Of a stretch of 64,000 bases of DNA, positions 54,201 through 62,513 are shown in pieces. The notes beneath the pieces were generated by a model, which saw nothing but the letters and a program-made list of their open reading frames with translations, ran no database searches and had not been told where the DNA came from. The DNA is from Aquisalinus luteolus (GTDB taxonomy: Bacteria > Pseudomonadota > Alphaproteobacteria > Caulobacterales > Parvularculaceae). The stretch spans positions 186,001-250,000 of the forward strand of contig NZ_VCJR02000003.1 of the NCBI RefSeq assembly GCF_009712425.2, in the 5' to 3' direction. The position numbers and the translations under genes were made by a program. Every line of letters starts with the position of its first letter. The stretch's first letter is position 1.

Positions 54201-54342
54201 GGCCAAGGTCATCTTCATGTCGGGCTATGCCGAGACGGCGATGCGCGACAAGCTGGAGGCGATCGAGGGCGCGGGCTACCTGCAAAAGCCGTTCAGCCTG
54301 AAAACCGTCGCCGCCAAGGTGAAAGAGGCACTGGCGGTCTGA
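51277..54342 (+). CDS. cckA: Hybrid histidine kinase/phosphatase CckA
   Basis: Master cell-cycle kinase that phosphorylates CtrA and CpdR through ChpT. 1021 residues. An N-terminal cytoplasmic region of about 190 residues is charged and Ala/Pro-rich; two membrane helices (about 195-245) follow, then PAS-like domains near 290 and 415, the DHp domain with His656 in [20 protein letters not shown], the ATPase domain ([23 protein letters not shown]), and a receiver domain with Asp954 in [13 protein letters not shown]. The HDFNNLL box and receiver are typical of CckA. It is far longer than Caulobacter CckA (about 690 residues), mostly at the N-terminus and in the PAS region. Confidence 0.95.
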   Translation: [1021 protein letters not shown]

Positions 54343-54507
54343 TTTGTTCAGGCTTCCAGTGTTTCGGGCATATCACATTCGCGTCACAAGCGGCCAAATG
54401 GGGCGATTTCCCGGCGTTCTGGCCATTCAAGTCAAATTTCGAACCCTATTTGCCCTGTAATGTTTCAGGTCTATGGTAAATGTACCAATGCGAGGAGACA
54501 GACCAGC

Positions 54508-55281
54508 ATGACATCCGAAAATACATCGAGATTCAACCTGCGCGGCATTGCCGTCGCCGGGCTATTGGGCACGATGACGCTGCTGACCGGCTGCGCCAGT
54601 GTCGGTTCCGCGTTCACCCCAAGCTCGGCCGACATGGCCCAGGCGGCACAGCCTGCATGGCAGGAAATCAAGCAGAAAGAGACGATTTCCCGCAGCAGCA
54701 GCTACAACAATCGCGCCCAGCGGGTGGCGAACAACATCCTCGCTGCGACCGGCCAGAACCCGTCCCAGTGGGAAGTTGTCGTATTCCAGAGCGATGACCT
54801 GAACGCCTTCGCCCTGCCGGGCGGCAAGATCGGTATCTATACCGGCATCATGGACCTGGCATCGACAGACGGCCAGCTGGCGACGATTGTCGGGCACGAG
54901 GTCGCGCACGTGCTGCAGAACCATGCCGGTGAGCGTTACGGCCAGACCGCGGCGACGCAGCTTGGTGTCGGCCTTGCCGGTGCGGTGCTTGAAGGGCGCG
55001 GCGTGCAGGGCTCCAGCGGTATTCAGCAGGCGCTGGGCCTCGGGGCCCAGGTTGGTGTGTTGTTGCCATTCTCGCGCGAGAACGAGCTGGAAGCCGACCG
55101 CCTTGGCCTTCAGTTCATGGCTCAAGCCGGCTACGACCCGAACGAGGCCGTCGCTTTCTGGCGCAAGATGCAGAATGCCAAGGCCGGCAGCGGTGCACCA
55201 CCTGAATTCCTGTCGACCCACCCGGCTGACGATCGCCGTATCGCCCAGCTTCAGGGTATGGTCAACGAGATGGGATACTGA
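54508..55281 (+). CDS. M48 family zinc metalloprotease lipoprotein
   Basis: 257 residues, lipobox LTGC. The M48 (BepA/LoiP-like) domain holds HEVAH at residues 130-134 within VGHEVAHVLQNHAGER and the third ligand Glu in ENELEADRLGLQFM, followed by STHPADDRRI. Likely acts in outer-membrane protein quality control. ATG 54508 follows GAGGAG; a longer in-frame start at 54460 is not supported. Confidence 0.94.
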   Translation: MTSENTSRFNLRGIAVAGLLGTMTLLTGCASVGSAFTPSSADMAQAAQPAWQEIKQKETISRSSSYNNRAQRVANNILAATGQNPSQWEVVVFQSDDLNAFALPGGKIGIYTGIMDLASTDGQLATIVGHEVAHVLQNHAGERYGQTAATQLGVGLAGAVLEGRGVQGSSGIQQALGLGAQVGVLLPFSRENELEADRLGLQFMAQAGYDPNEAVAFWRKMQNAKAGSGAPPEFLSTHPADDRRIAQLQGMVNEMGY

Positions 55282-55327
55282 TCCCCGATTTTCTGCCTGA
55301 AACGGGCACTATTTGATCTTGCAAAAG

Positions 55328-55353
55328 GGGCGGAGCGCGACTAGGTTCCGCCC
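55328..55353 (+). terminator. Stem-loop between the M48 gene and tRNA-His
   Basis: GGGCGGA (55328-55334) pairs with TCCGCCC (55347-55353), extendable by two further pairs. It is followed by TCTCATT, giving a weak terminator for the protease gene just before the tRNA. Confidence 0.55.
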
Positions 55354-55369
55354 TCTCATTGATCGAGAT

Positions 55370-55446
55370 GCCGGCTTAGCTCAGTTGGTTAGAGCGCTTG
55401 ATTGTGGATCAAGAGGTCCCTGGTTCGAACCCAGGAGCTGGTACCA
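55370..55446 (+). tRNA. tRNA-His (GTG)
   Basis: A 77-base cloverleaf. Acceptor GCCGGCT pairs with AGCTGGT, D-arm GCTC...GAGC, anticodon loop TTGTGGA with GTG, variable AGGTC, T-arm CCTGG TTCGAAC CCAGG, and encoded CCA. The base before position 1 is T and the discriminator is A, so the usual G-1/C73 identity pair is missing, as known for alphaproteobacterial tRNA-His. Confidence 0.97.
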
Positions 55447-55536
55447 CTCCCCAGATTATACCGGAACCATCCCCAGTATTTGCCTGTCTGTGCATCGCCG
55501 CCCCGGCGCTGTGACCGGGCCTATCTGCGATGGTAT

Positions 55537-56577
55537 ATGCCCTACGATCTCTCCCCCGAACAGGCCGCGCGCGAGGCCGGTCTCGTCTATAGCGATGACA
55601 GCGAGCCGGGCTATTCCCGCCGCCGTTCCGGCAAGGGCTATTCCTATTACGACGAAACCGGCGACCTGATCACAGACAAGGACGTGCGCGAGCGCTGCAA
55701 CGCGCTGGCGATTCCGCCAGCTTATGAGGATGTCTGGATATGCCCGAACCCGCGCGGGCATTTGCAGGCGACAGGCCGTGATGCCAAGGGGCGCAAGACC
55801 TATCGCTATCATGATCTGTGGCGGGAGGCGCGGGACCAGCATAAATTCAGTGAGCTGATCGCTTTCGGCATGGCGCTGTCCGGCGCGCGCGAGCAGAACG
55901 ATGTGAACCTGCGCGCCCGCAACCTGTCGCGAGAGCGGGTGCTCGCCGGCATCTTCCACCTGCTGGATTCGGAAGCCCTGCGCATAGGCTCGCCGACCTA
56001 TCTTCAGGAAAACGGCTCCTATGGCGCGACGACGCTGACCGACGACCAGGTCGAGATACAGGGTCACACCATCGACATTCATTTTATCGGCAAGGGCGGG
56101 CGGCAGGTCGACCTGCATTTCTCCGACAGGCGGCTGGAGCGGCTGATCCGGCGTATGTCGCAACTGCCGGGTCAGCACCTGTTCCGCTACGAAAAGGAGG
56201 GCGAGAGCCATCCCGTTTCATCCAGCGAGGTGAACGAGTATCTGCGCGAGCTGTTCGGCTGTCACGCGACGGCGAAGCAGTTCCGCACTTGGTCAGCCTG
56301 TATCTGCGCGCTCGATCACGCCGGGTCTTGCGAGAAACCGACGGTGAAGGACACCCTTGCCGCTGCTGCCGAGCGACTGCATAACACCCCGGCGATCTGC
56401 CGGAAATCCTATGTGCATCCGCAGATTGTCGAGGCGGTCAAGGATGGTAGCATCGGCGACCTGATGAAGCGGGCAGGTATGCGCATGCCGGGCGCGATAG
56501 ACGGGCAAACGCGCCTGTCGGATACCGAGAAGCGGTTCCTCACGGCCCTGAAACGGGGGCTGCTGGCCGCGTCCTGA
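55537..56577 (+). CDS. DNA topoisomerase IB (poxvirus/eukaryotic type)
   Basis: 346-residue enzyme that relaxes supercoils by a 3'-phosphotyrosyl intermediate. An N-terminal domain (IPPAYEDVWICPNPRGHLQATGRDAKGRKTYRYH) is followed by the catalytic domain with RVLAGIFHLLDSEALRIGSPTYL, the Lys in FIGKGGRQVD, Arg in KQFRTWSA and nucleophile Tyr292 in CRKSYVHPQIVEA. ATG 55537 gives the usual bacterial N-terminus; the open frame extends back into the tRNA and is not used. Confidence 0.95.
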   Translation: MPYDLSPEQAAREAGLVYSDDSEPGYSRRRSGKGYSYYDETGDLITDKDVRERCNALAIPPAYEDVWICPNPRGHLQATGRDAKGRKTYRYHDLWREARDQHKFSELIAFGMALSGAREQNDVNLRARNLSRERVLAGIFHLLDSEALRIGSPTYLQENGSYGATTLTDDQVEIQGHTIDIHFIGKGGRQVDLHFSDRRLERLIRRMSQLPGQHLFRYEKEGESHPVSSSEVNEYLRELFGCHATAKQFRTWSACICALDHAGSCEKPTVKDTLAAAAERLHNTPAICRKSYVHPQIVEAVKDGSIGDLMKRAGMRMPGAIDGQTRLSDTEKRFLTALKRGLLAAS

Positions 56578-56606
56578 CGACAGAAAAAGAAAGGACGGCA
56601 TCTTCC

Positions 56607-57674
56607 ATGACCGACACTCCGCAAACTCCCGACGTCAATTTCCGCATCGATAATGGTTGGGGCGTGATCGACCTCGATCGGCCCCGAGCGCTCAATTCCC
56701 TGACGACTGATATGTGCGCCGCCATCGATGGCGTGCTGCGCGACTGGGCCGACAATGACGAGGTTTCTGCCGTCATCGTGCGCACGGATAACGAAAAAGC
56801 ATTCTGCGCCGGCGGGGATATCCGCGCGCTGTATGACCAGTCGAAAGACGACCCGCGCGGCGCGGCGGAGTTTTTCCGCGTCGAATACACGATGAACGCG
56901 CTGATCCATGGCTATGACAAGCCTTATATCGCGCTGGTTGATGGCATCTGCATGGGGGGCGGCGTCGGCATCTCCATCGGCGCGTCGCATCTGGTGATGA
57001 GTGAAAAAGCGCTGTGGGCGATGCCGGAGACGGGCATCGGCCTGTTCCCTGACGTCGGCGGCAGCCATTTCCTGCCGCGTCTCGATGGCGGCTTCGGCGC
57101 CTATCTGGCGCTGACGGGCCATCGCCTGTCCGGTGTCGACTGCCATTATGTCGGAATCGCCGATCATCTGGTCGAGGAAAATTCCATGACGGATCTGGAA
57201 AAGGCATTGATGGCTATCGGCGCCGACGATCTCGATGACGATGCGATCAGCGATGTGATCTCGCAGTATGAGGTGACGAAGCCAAGCCAGCTTTCCGACA
57301 GCAAGGCCGATATCGACCAGTATTTCACCGCCCCCGGCACGCTGGAGGAGTTGATCAAGTCTCTCCACGATGGCGGTGGTGGCTTTGCCACCCACACGCT
57401 GGAGCGGCTGGACAGGATGTCGCCGACCTCGATGAAGATCGCGCTGGAACAGCTGCGACGCGGCAAGACAATGTCGTTCAACGATGTCATGCGCATGGAA
57501 TTCGCCATTGCTTCCCGAGTGATGGAGGGTCCTGACTTCCAGGAGGGCGTGAGGGCGCTGATCGTCGACAAGGACAAAAACCCGCAATGGTCCCCGGCAT
57601 CGCCAGAGGCGGTGAGCGATGACTATATCGCCCGCTATTTCGAGCCGCTGGACGATAAACCACTCGATATTTAG
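56607..57674 (+). CDS. 3-hydroxyisobutyryl-CoA hydrolase / enoyl-CoA hydratase family
   Basis: 355-residue crotonase-fold enzyme of valine breakdown. Oxyanion-hole motifs are AFCAGGDIRALYDQS and MGGGVGISIGASHLV; MPETGIGLFPDVGGSHFLPRL is the HIBCH signature, and the length (about 350) fits HIBCH rather than simple enoyl-CoA hydratase (about 260). The C-terminal domain ends with ARYFEPL. Probably cytoplasmic. Confidence 0.9.
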   Translation: MTDTPQTPDVNFRIDNGWGVIDLDRPRALNSLTTDMCAAIDGVLRDWADNDEVSAVIVRTDNEKAFCAGGDIRALYDQSKDDPRGAAEFFRVEYTMNALIHGYDKPYIALVDGICMGGGVGISIGASHLVMSEKALWAMPETGIGLFPDVGGSHFLPRLDGGFGAYLALTGHRLSGVDCHYVGIADHLVEENSMTDLEKALMAIGADDLDDDAISDVISQYEVTKPSQLSDSKADIDQYFTAPGTLEELIKSLHDGGGGFATHTLERLDRMSPTSMKIALEQLRRGKTMSFNDVMRMEFAIASRVMEGPDFQEGVRALIVDKDKNPQWSPASPEAVSDDYIARYFEPLDDKPLDI

Positions 57675-57763
57675 GCACTCTGCCGCAGTTGCCCGGGAAC
57701 GTCTGGCACCGTTATAAGAGGCCAATTCTGAAGCTGTGTCCGCAACGAGCGGGCTGACGGACC

Positions 57764-59779
57764 ATGATCGCTGAAATCGGACATCTGGCGCTGATCCTTG
57801 CGCTGCTCGTTGCCATACTGCAGACAGTCGTGCCGCTCTGGGCCGCCCATGTCGGCGATGGCCGGGGCATGGCGATCGCGGCGCCTGCCGCGATCGTGCA
57901 GTTCGTGCTAATCCTCATCGCCTTTCTCGCTTTGATGCACGCTTATGTGACGTCGGATTTCAGCCTGCTAAACGTCTACCAGAACAGCCATACGGCAAAG
58001 CCGATGCTCTACAAGATCGCCGGCGTTTGGGGTAACCACGAAGGTTCCATGGTGCTCTGGCTGCTGATGTTGAGTTTTTTTGGCGCGCTGGTCGGCGTGC
58101 TCGGCGCGACATTGCCGCCCAGCCTCAAGGCGCGGGTGCTTGGCATCCAGGCATTGATAGGCGTCGGGTTTCTCGCTTTCTCGCTTTTTACGTCAAACCC
58201 GTTTGAGCGGATATTCCCGGTACCGCTCAACGGCACTGATCTGAACCCGCTATTGCAGGACCCCGGGCTCGCTTACCATCCGCCATTTCTCTATCTCGGT
58301 TATGTCGGCTTCTCCATCGCCTTTTCCTTTGCCATTGCCGCGCTGCTGGAAGGCCGGGTCGATCCGGCCTGGGCGCGGTGGGTTCGTCCGTGGACGCTGC
58401 TTGCCTGGGCGGGCCTGACGCTTGGCATCGCAATGGGTTCCTGGTGGGCCTATTACGAGCTTGGCTGGGGCGGCTACTGGTTCTGGGACCCGGTCGAGAA
58501 TGCCTCGCTCATGCCGTGGCTCGCAGGCACCGCGCTCCTGCATTGCGCCATCGTGGTGGAGAAACGCGATACGTTGAAACTGTGGACCATCCTGATGGCG
58601 ATCACGGCCTTCTCAACGTCACTGCTTGGCACCTTCATCGTGCGATCCGGCGTGCTGACCAGCGTGCATTCCTTTGCCAGCGATCCGGGCAGGGGCGTTT
58701 TGCTGCTCGGCCTGTGCGGTATCCTCACTGGCGGTGCGCTCATTCTGTTTGCCCTGCGCGGTGCGGCGATGAAACCTGGTGGTACCTTCTCGGTCGTCAG
58801 TCGGGAATCGGCGCTGATCCTCAACAACCTTGTGCTTTCGGTTCTGCTGTTCACGGTGCTGATCGGCACGTTCTGGCCAACCATCGCCGAGACGATCACA
58901 GGCGAGCGGGTGTCGGTCGGCCCGCCATACTTCAACCTGATCTCGATCCCGTTGATGCTGCTGCTGTCCGTCTTCCTCAGCTTCGGCGTGCTGTTGCCAT
59001 GGAAGCGCGGAAACCTGAAAGCGGCCGCCATGGGCCTGAAATGGGCCATCGGCCTGACGCTGCTCGTCGCCATCGCCAGCCTGATCGCGTCTGGCTTCCG
59101 AAATGTGCTCGCTGCCGTCGCGCTTGTCATCAGCCTGATGATCATTTTTGGTACTCTGACGGATATCGCTTTTCGCTCCAAGATGTTCCGGGTGGGTGCA
59201 CCGGAAACGCTGCGCCGCCTGCGCGGCTTTACCCGCGCCTATTGGGGCGGCTCGCTTGCCCATCTCGGGCTCGGCGTTGCCATTCTCGGCATGGTCGGTA
59301 CCTCGATCTGGGTCAACGAGACGATGCAGGTCATGGAACCTGGTGACGAAGTCGAAGTTGGCGGCTATGCCGTGCGGTTCAATGGCGTTACTGAACGGAA
59401 TGTCTCCAACTATCGCACGGAAATGGCTTCCGTCAGCCTGCTGAAGAACGGGCGAGAAGTTGCGGAACTCTCGCCCGAGCGGCGCTGGTATCCCGTGGCG
59501 CGGCAGATGACGACGGAAGCGGCAATCCATCCGCGCTGGTTCGACGATGTCTATGTCGCCATAGGTGAACCGCGTGGCGAGGGCGGACAGGCACGGATCG
59601 TGCGCGCCTATCATCATCCGCTTGTTTTCTACCTGTGGGGCGGCGCGGTCCTGATGGTTCTGGGTGGTATTGTGTCGCTGTCCGACAGGCGACTGAGGGT
59701 CGGCGCGCCCAGACCGTCCAGGCGACCGACACCGGCAACTTCCGTCAGCCCGGCACAAAACCCAACCCCGGCGGAGTGA
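57764..59779 (+). CDS. ccmF: Cytochrome c heme lyase subunit CcmF
   Basis: 671-residue polytopic protein that attaches heme to apocytochrome c. The tryptophan-rich heme-handling motif is GGYWFWDPVENASLMPW; flanking helices carry conserved His (NHEGSMVLWLLML; LAYHPPFLYLGYVG; LLHCAIV; SVHSFA). The soluble periplasmic part near 545-620 precedes the last helix. Forms the lyase with CcmH and CcmI, both nearby. No ccmE or ccmG lies in this cluster. Confidence 0.97.
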   Translation: MIAEIGHLALILALLVAILQTVVPLWAAHVGDGRGMAIAAPAAIVQFVLILIAFLALMHAYVTSDFSLLNVYQNSHTAKPMLYKIAGVWGNHEGSMVLWLLMLSFFGALVGVLGATLPPSLKARVLGIQALIGVGFLAFSLFTSNPFERIFPVPLNGTDLNPLLQDPGLAYHPPFLYLGYVGFSIAFSFAIAALLEGRVDPAWARWVRPWTLLAWAGLTLGIAMGSWWAYYELGWGGYWFWDPVENASLMPWLAGTALLHCAIVVEKRDTLKLWTILMAITAFSTSLLGTFIVRSGVLTSVHSFASDPGRGVLLLGLCGILTGGALILFALRGAAMKPGGTFSVVSRESALILNNLVLSVLLFTVLIGTFWPTIAETITGERVSVGPPYFNLISIPLMLLLSVFLSFGVLLPWKRGNLKAAAMGLKWAIGLTLLVAIASLIASGFRNVLAAVALVISLMIIFGTLTDIAFRSKMFRVGAPETLRRLRGFTRAYWGGSLAHLGLGVAILGMVGTSIWVNETMQVMEPGDEVEVGGYAVRFNGVTERNVSNYRTEMASVSLLKNGREVAELSPERRWYPVARQMTTEAAIHPRWFDDVYVAIGEPRGEGGQARIVRAYHHPLVFYLWGGAVLMVLGGIVSLSDRRLRVGAPRPSRRPTPATSVSPAQNPTPAE

Positions 59780-59783
59780 TGCG

Positions 59784-60317
59784 ATGACCCGCCTTGCCTG
59801 CATTCTGGTATTGGCCCTGAGCCTCCTGCCGCTGAAGGCAGCCGAGCCCGCAGAAGCGCTCGACGATCCGGCACAGGAAGAGCGTGCTCGCGTCCTTTCC
59901 CAACAGCTGCGCTGCGTCGTCTGCCAGAACCAGTCGATCGATGAGTCCGATGCGCCGCTTGCGCGCGATCTTCGCCTGCTTGTCCGTGAACGGATCGAGG
60001 CGGGCGACACCAATGATGAAGTGCTGGACTACGTCGTTGCTCGTTATGGCGAGTTCGTCCTGCTGCGTCCGCGCTTCGAGGGGGAGGGGATTATCCTGTG
60101 GCTGACGCCTTTCCTGTTGCTTATCATCGGGGCAGGGCTTGTTTTCTATTACACCCGCCAGGAAGCTGTGCCGGCAGGTTCACCGGCGCCGCTGAGCAAG
60201 GAAGAACTGGCCGATCTCTATCGTGTCCTGAACGAACGCCCGGTGTCTCTGGATCAGGTGAAAGCTGTCCGGGTCGATCCTGAACATGCCGAACGCAGGA
60301 CAAGGGGTCAGGATTAA
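59784..60317 (+). CDS. ccmH: Cytochrome c maturation thioreductase CcmH
   Basis: 177 residues: signal peptide, the redox motif LRCVVCQNQSIDESDAPLARDLR (CxxC holding apocytochrome c), one membrane helix (about 105-125, ILWLTPFLLLIIGAGLVFYY) and a short cytoplasmic tail. ATG 59784 is preceded by GGAG at the end of ccmF, giving coupling. Confidence 0.96.
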   Translation: MTRLACILVLALSLLPLKAAEPAEALDDPAQEERARVLSQQLRCVVCQNQSIDESDAPLARDLRLLVRERIEAGDTNDEVLDYVVARYGEFVLLRPRFEGEGIILWLTPFLLLIIGAGLVFYYTRQEAVPAGSPAPLSKEELADLYRVLNERPVSLDQVKAVRVDPEHAERRTRGQD

Positions 60318-60346
60318 GAGGACGATTAATCTATCGAACCTGACGG

Positions 60347-61150
60347 TCAGTTCTGGGCGCTGAAGGCATCAATACCCAGCGCCGTTCGGGCCTGCTGGTC
60401 CGCCGGGTTCAGCTGCAGAACGCGCTCATAAGCGGCCTGCGCCGCGTCGATCTCCCCCAATGTCATCTTGATATCCGCAAGCTGGCGCAAGGCAGCGATA
60501 TCGTCGGGGTTCTGCTCAAGCCGCTCATCCAGGGATTCCAGCAGCACTTGCGTATACTCGGCAAAGACGGCTGCATTCTCGCCCGCTGTCAGGCGCACGG
60601 CGGTTTCATAAGCAGGTATCGCATCTGCCTTGCGGCCGCTACCATAGAGGCTGCGACCAAGAACGAGCCATTTGGCCGGGTTCTCCAGGTCGGTCTGTAA
60701 TTCCCTTGTCAGCCTGCGGATGACCGGACGTGTCCTGCCGGGTTCTGCCGCGATGGTATCGAGGATCTCCCGCGCATCGGCCATGCTGTCCCGCTCCTCG
60801 GTCAGGGCAGGGCGGCCCATTTGCAGATAGATTATGCCGGCGGCCAGTGGCATCAGGCCGATCAGGGTTACGCTGACAAGCGCTACAGCGCGGTTCGCGC
60901 CGCCCCGGGTCTCGCGGTTGCGCCGACCGGCGGCGATCAGGCGACGCTCGACTTCCAGCCGCGCTGCGGATTCCTCGGCGGCGCTGATCACACCCCTTGC
61001 CCGGTCGCGTTCGATCTCGGCCAGCTGGTCCTTGTAGATCGCGATGTCATGGGCGGGCGTCACCGTCTTTCCCTGCCGCCGCCAAAGGGCGAGGGCAAGA
61101 CTGCCGACAGTGACGAGCGTCAGGGTAATGGCGATCAGGACAAAGAGCAT
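60347..61150 (-). CDS. ccmI: Cytochrome c maturation protein CcmI
   Basis: 267 residues. Two membrane helices (about 2-23 and 88-110) frame a cytoplasmic coiled segment with IYKDQLAEIERDRARGVISAAEESAARLEVERRLIA, the CcmI hallmark. The periplasmic part holds TPR motifs (PAKWLVLGRSLYGSGRKADAIPAYETAV, IAALRQLADIKMTLGEIDAAQAAYERVLQLNP) that present apocytochrome c. Here it faces ccmF-ccmH convergently, whereas in many alphaproteobacteria ccmI leads the operon. Confidence 0.93.
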   Translation of the reverse strand: MLFVLIAITLTLVTVGSLALALWRRQGKTVTPAHDIAIYKDQLAEIERDRARGVISAAEESAARLEVERRLIAAGRRNRETRGGANRAVALVSVTLIGLMPLAAGIIYLQMGRPALTEERDSMADAREILDTIAAEPGRTRPVIRRLTRELQTDLENPAKWLVLGRSLYGSGRKADAIPAYETAVRLTAGENAAVFAEYTQVLLESLDERLEQNPDDIAALRQLADIKMTLGEIDAAQAAYERVLQLNPADQQARTALGIDAFSAQN

Positions 61151-61156
61151 GTGGGC

Positions 61157-62335
61157 CTACTGGAACGCCTGAATGCCGGTCATCGCGCGGCCAAGGATCA
61201 GCGCGTGGATATCGTGGGTGCCTTCATAGGTGTTCACGGTCTCCAGGTTCATCGCGTGACGCAGCACGTGATATTCTTCGGAGATGCCATTGCCGCCATG
61301 AATGTCGCGCGCAATGCGGGCGATCTCCAGCGCCTTGCCGCAATTGTTCCGCTTCATGAGGGAAATCGATTCCGGGCTGAACGCCCCTTGATCCAGCGCC
61401 CGGCCAACGGCGAGGGCCCCTTGCAGGCCAAGGGCGATTTCCGTTTGCATGTCCGCAAGCTTCTTCTGGACCAGCTGCGTGCCGGCGATCGGCTTGCCGA
61501 ACACGATCCGCTCCATCGCGTAATCACGGGCTGCGTGCCAGCAGAATTCTGCGGCACCCATCGAGCCCCAGGCGATGCCATAGCGCGCCTTGTTCAGGCA
61601 GGAGAAGGGACCCTTGAGGCCTTTCACATTGGGCAGCAGGTTTTCTTCCGGCACGAAAACATCATCAAGCACGATCTCGCCGGTCACCGAGGCGCGCAAG
61701 GAAAGCTTGCCGTCGATCTTTGGTGTCGAGAAACCATCCATGCCGCGCTCCACGATGAAGCCTCGGATGATGCCGTCGAGCTTGCCCCAGACGACCGCGA
61801 TGTCGGCGATAGGGGAGTTGGTGATCCACATCTTCGAGCCGTTCAGGCGATAGCCGCCATCGACCGGCCTGGCGACGGTGCGCATGGCGCCGGGATCTGA
61901 CCCGCCATCGGTCTCCGTCAGGCCGAAGCAGCCGACCATCTCACCGGTCGCGAGCTTCGGCAGGTATTTCTTCTTCTGGGCTTCGTCGCCAAAGGCCTCG
62001 ATCGGATACATGACGAGGGAAGACTGAACCGACATGGCAGAGCGATAGCCACTGTCGACACGTTCGACCTCGCGGGCGATCAGGCCATAGGCGACGTGGG
62101 AGGCGCCAGCGCCGCCATATTCCTCGGCGACGGTAGCGCCAAGCAGGCCCTGTTCGCCGAGCTCGGTCATGATAGCGCGGTCGAAGCTCTCTTCCCGGTT
62201 CGCCTTGATGACGCGCGGCATCAGTTTGCTGTCGCAATAGCCGCGGGCGGCATCGCGGATCATCCGCTCTTCCTCGGTCAGTTGTTCGTTGAGGAACAAT
62301 GGATCGGTCCAGTCGAATGTCAGTGTCTCGGCCAT
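61157..62335 (-). CDS. gcdH: Glutaryl-CoA dehydrogenase (acyl-CoA dehydrogenase family)
   Basis: 392-residue flavoenzyme of lysine/tryptophan catabolism converting glutaryl-CoA to crotonyl-CoA. Signatures: [60 protein letters not shown], and the catalytic base Glu in [25 protein letters not shown]. This wording is specific for GcdH within the family. Confidence 0.95.
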   Translation of the reverse strand: MAETLTFDWTDPLFLNEQLTEEERMIRDAARGYCDSKLMPRVIKANREESFDRAIMTELGEQGLLGATVAEEYGGAGASHVAYGLIAREVERVDSGYRSAMSVQSSLVMYPIEAFGDEAQKKKYLPKLATGEMVGCFGLTETDGGSDPGAMRTVARPVDGGYRLNGSKMWITNSPIADIAVVWGKLDGIIRGFIVERGMDGFSTPKIDGKLSLRASVTGEIVLDDVFVPEENLLPNVKGLKGPFSCLNKARYGIAWGSMGAAEFCWHAARDYAMERIVFGKPIAGTQLVQKKLADMQTEIALGLQGALAVGRALDQGAFSPESISLMKRNNCGKALEIARIARDIHGGNGISEEYHVLRHAMNLETVNTYEGTHDIHALILGRAMTGIQAFQ

Positions 62336-62366
62336 GGCAACCTCCTTGCCCTGAAAGTCAGTTCAT

Positions 62367-62380
62367 ACCCGATGTCGGGT
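62367..62380 (-). promoter_or_regulatory. Short inverted repeat upstream of gcdH
   Basis: ACCCGA-TG-TCGGGT, six-base arms, 32 bases upstream of the gcdH start. Possible operator for a catabolic repressor; only the symmetry and position support it. Confidence 0.35.
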
Positions 62381-62513
62381 CTTCATATCCTGTTGCAAGC
62401 CTATAGGCTTTTCCGCCGCATGGCTCCAGCCTCACCGGTAGACGAAGTGCAGCGTTTTGACGCTTTGGCGAATGGCACTAGTTTTTTGACAGATAACGAC
62501 AGGAGAATGCGCC

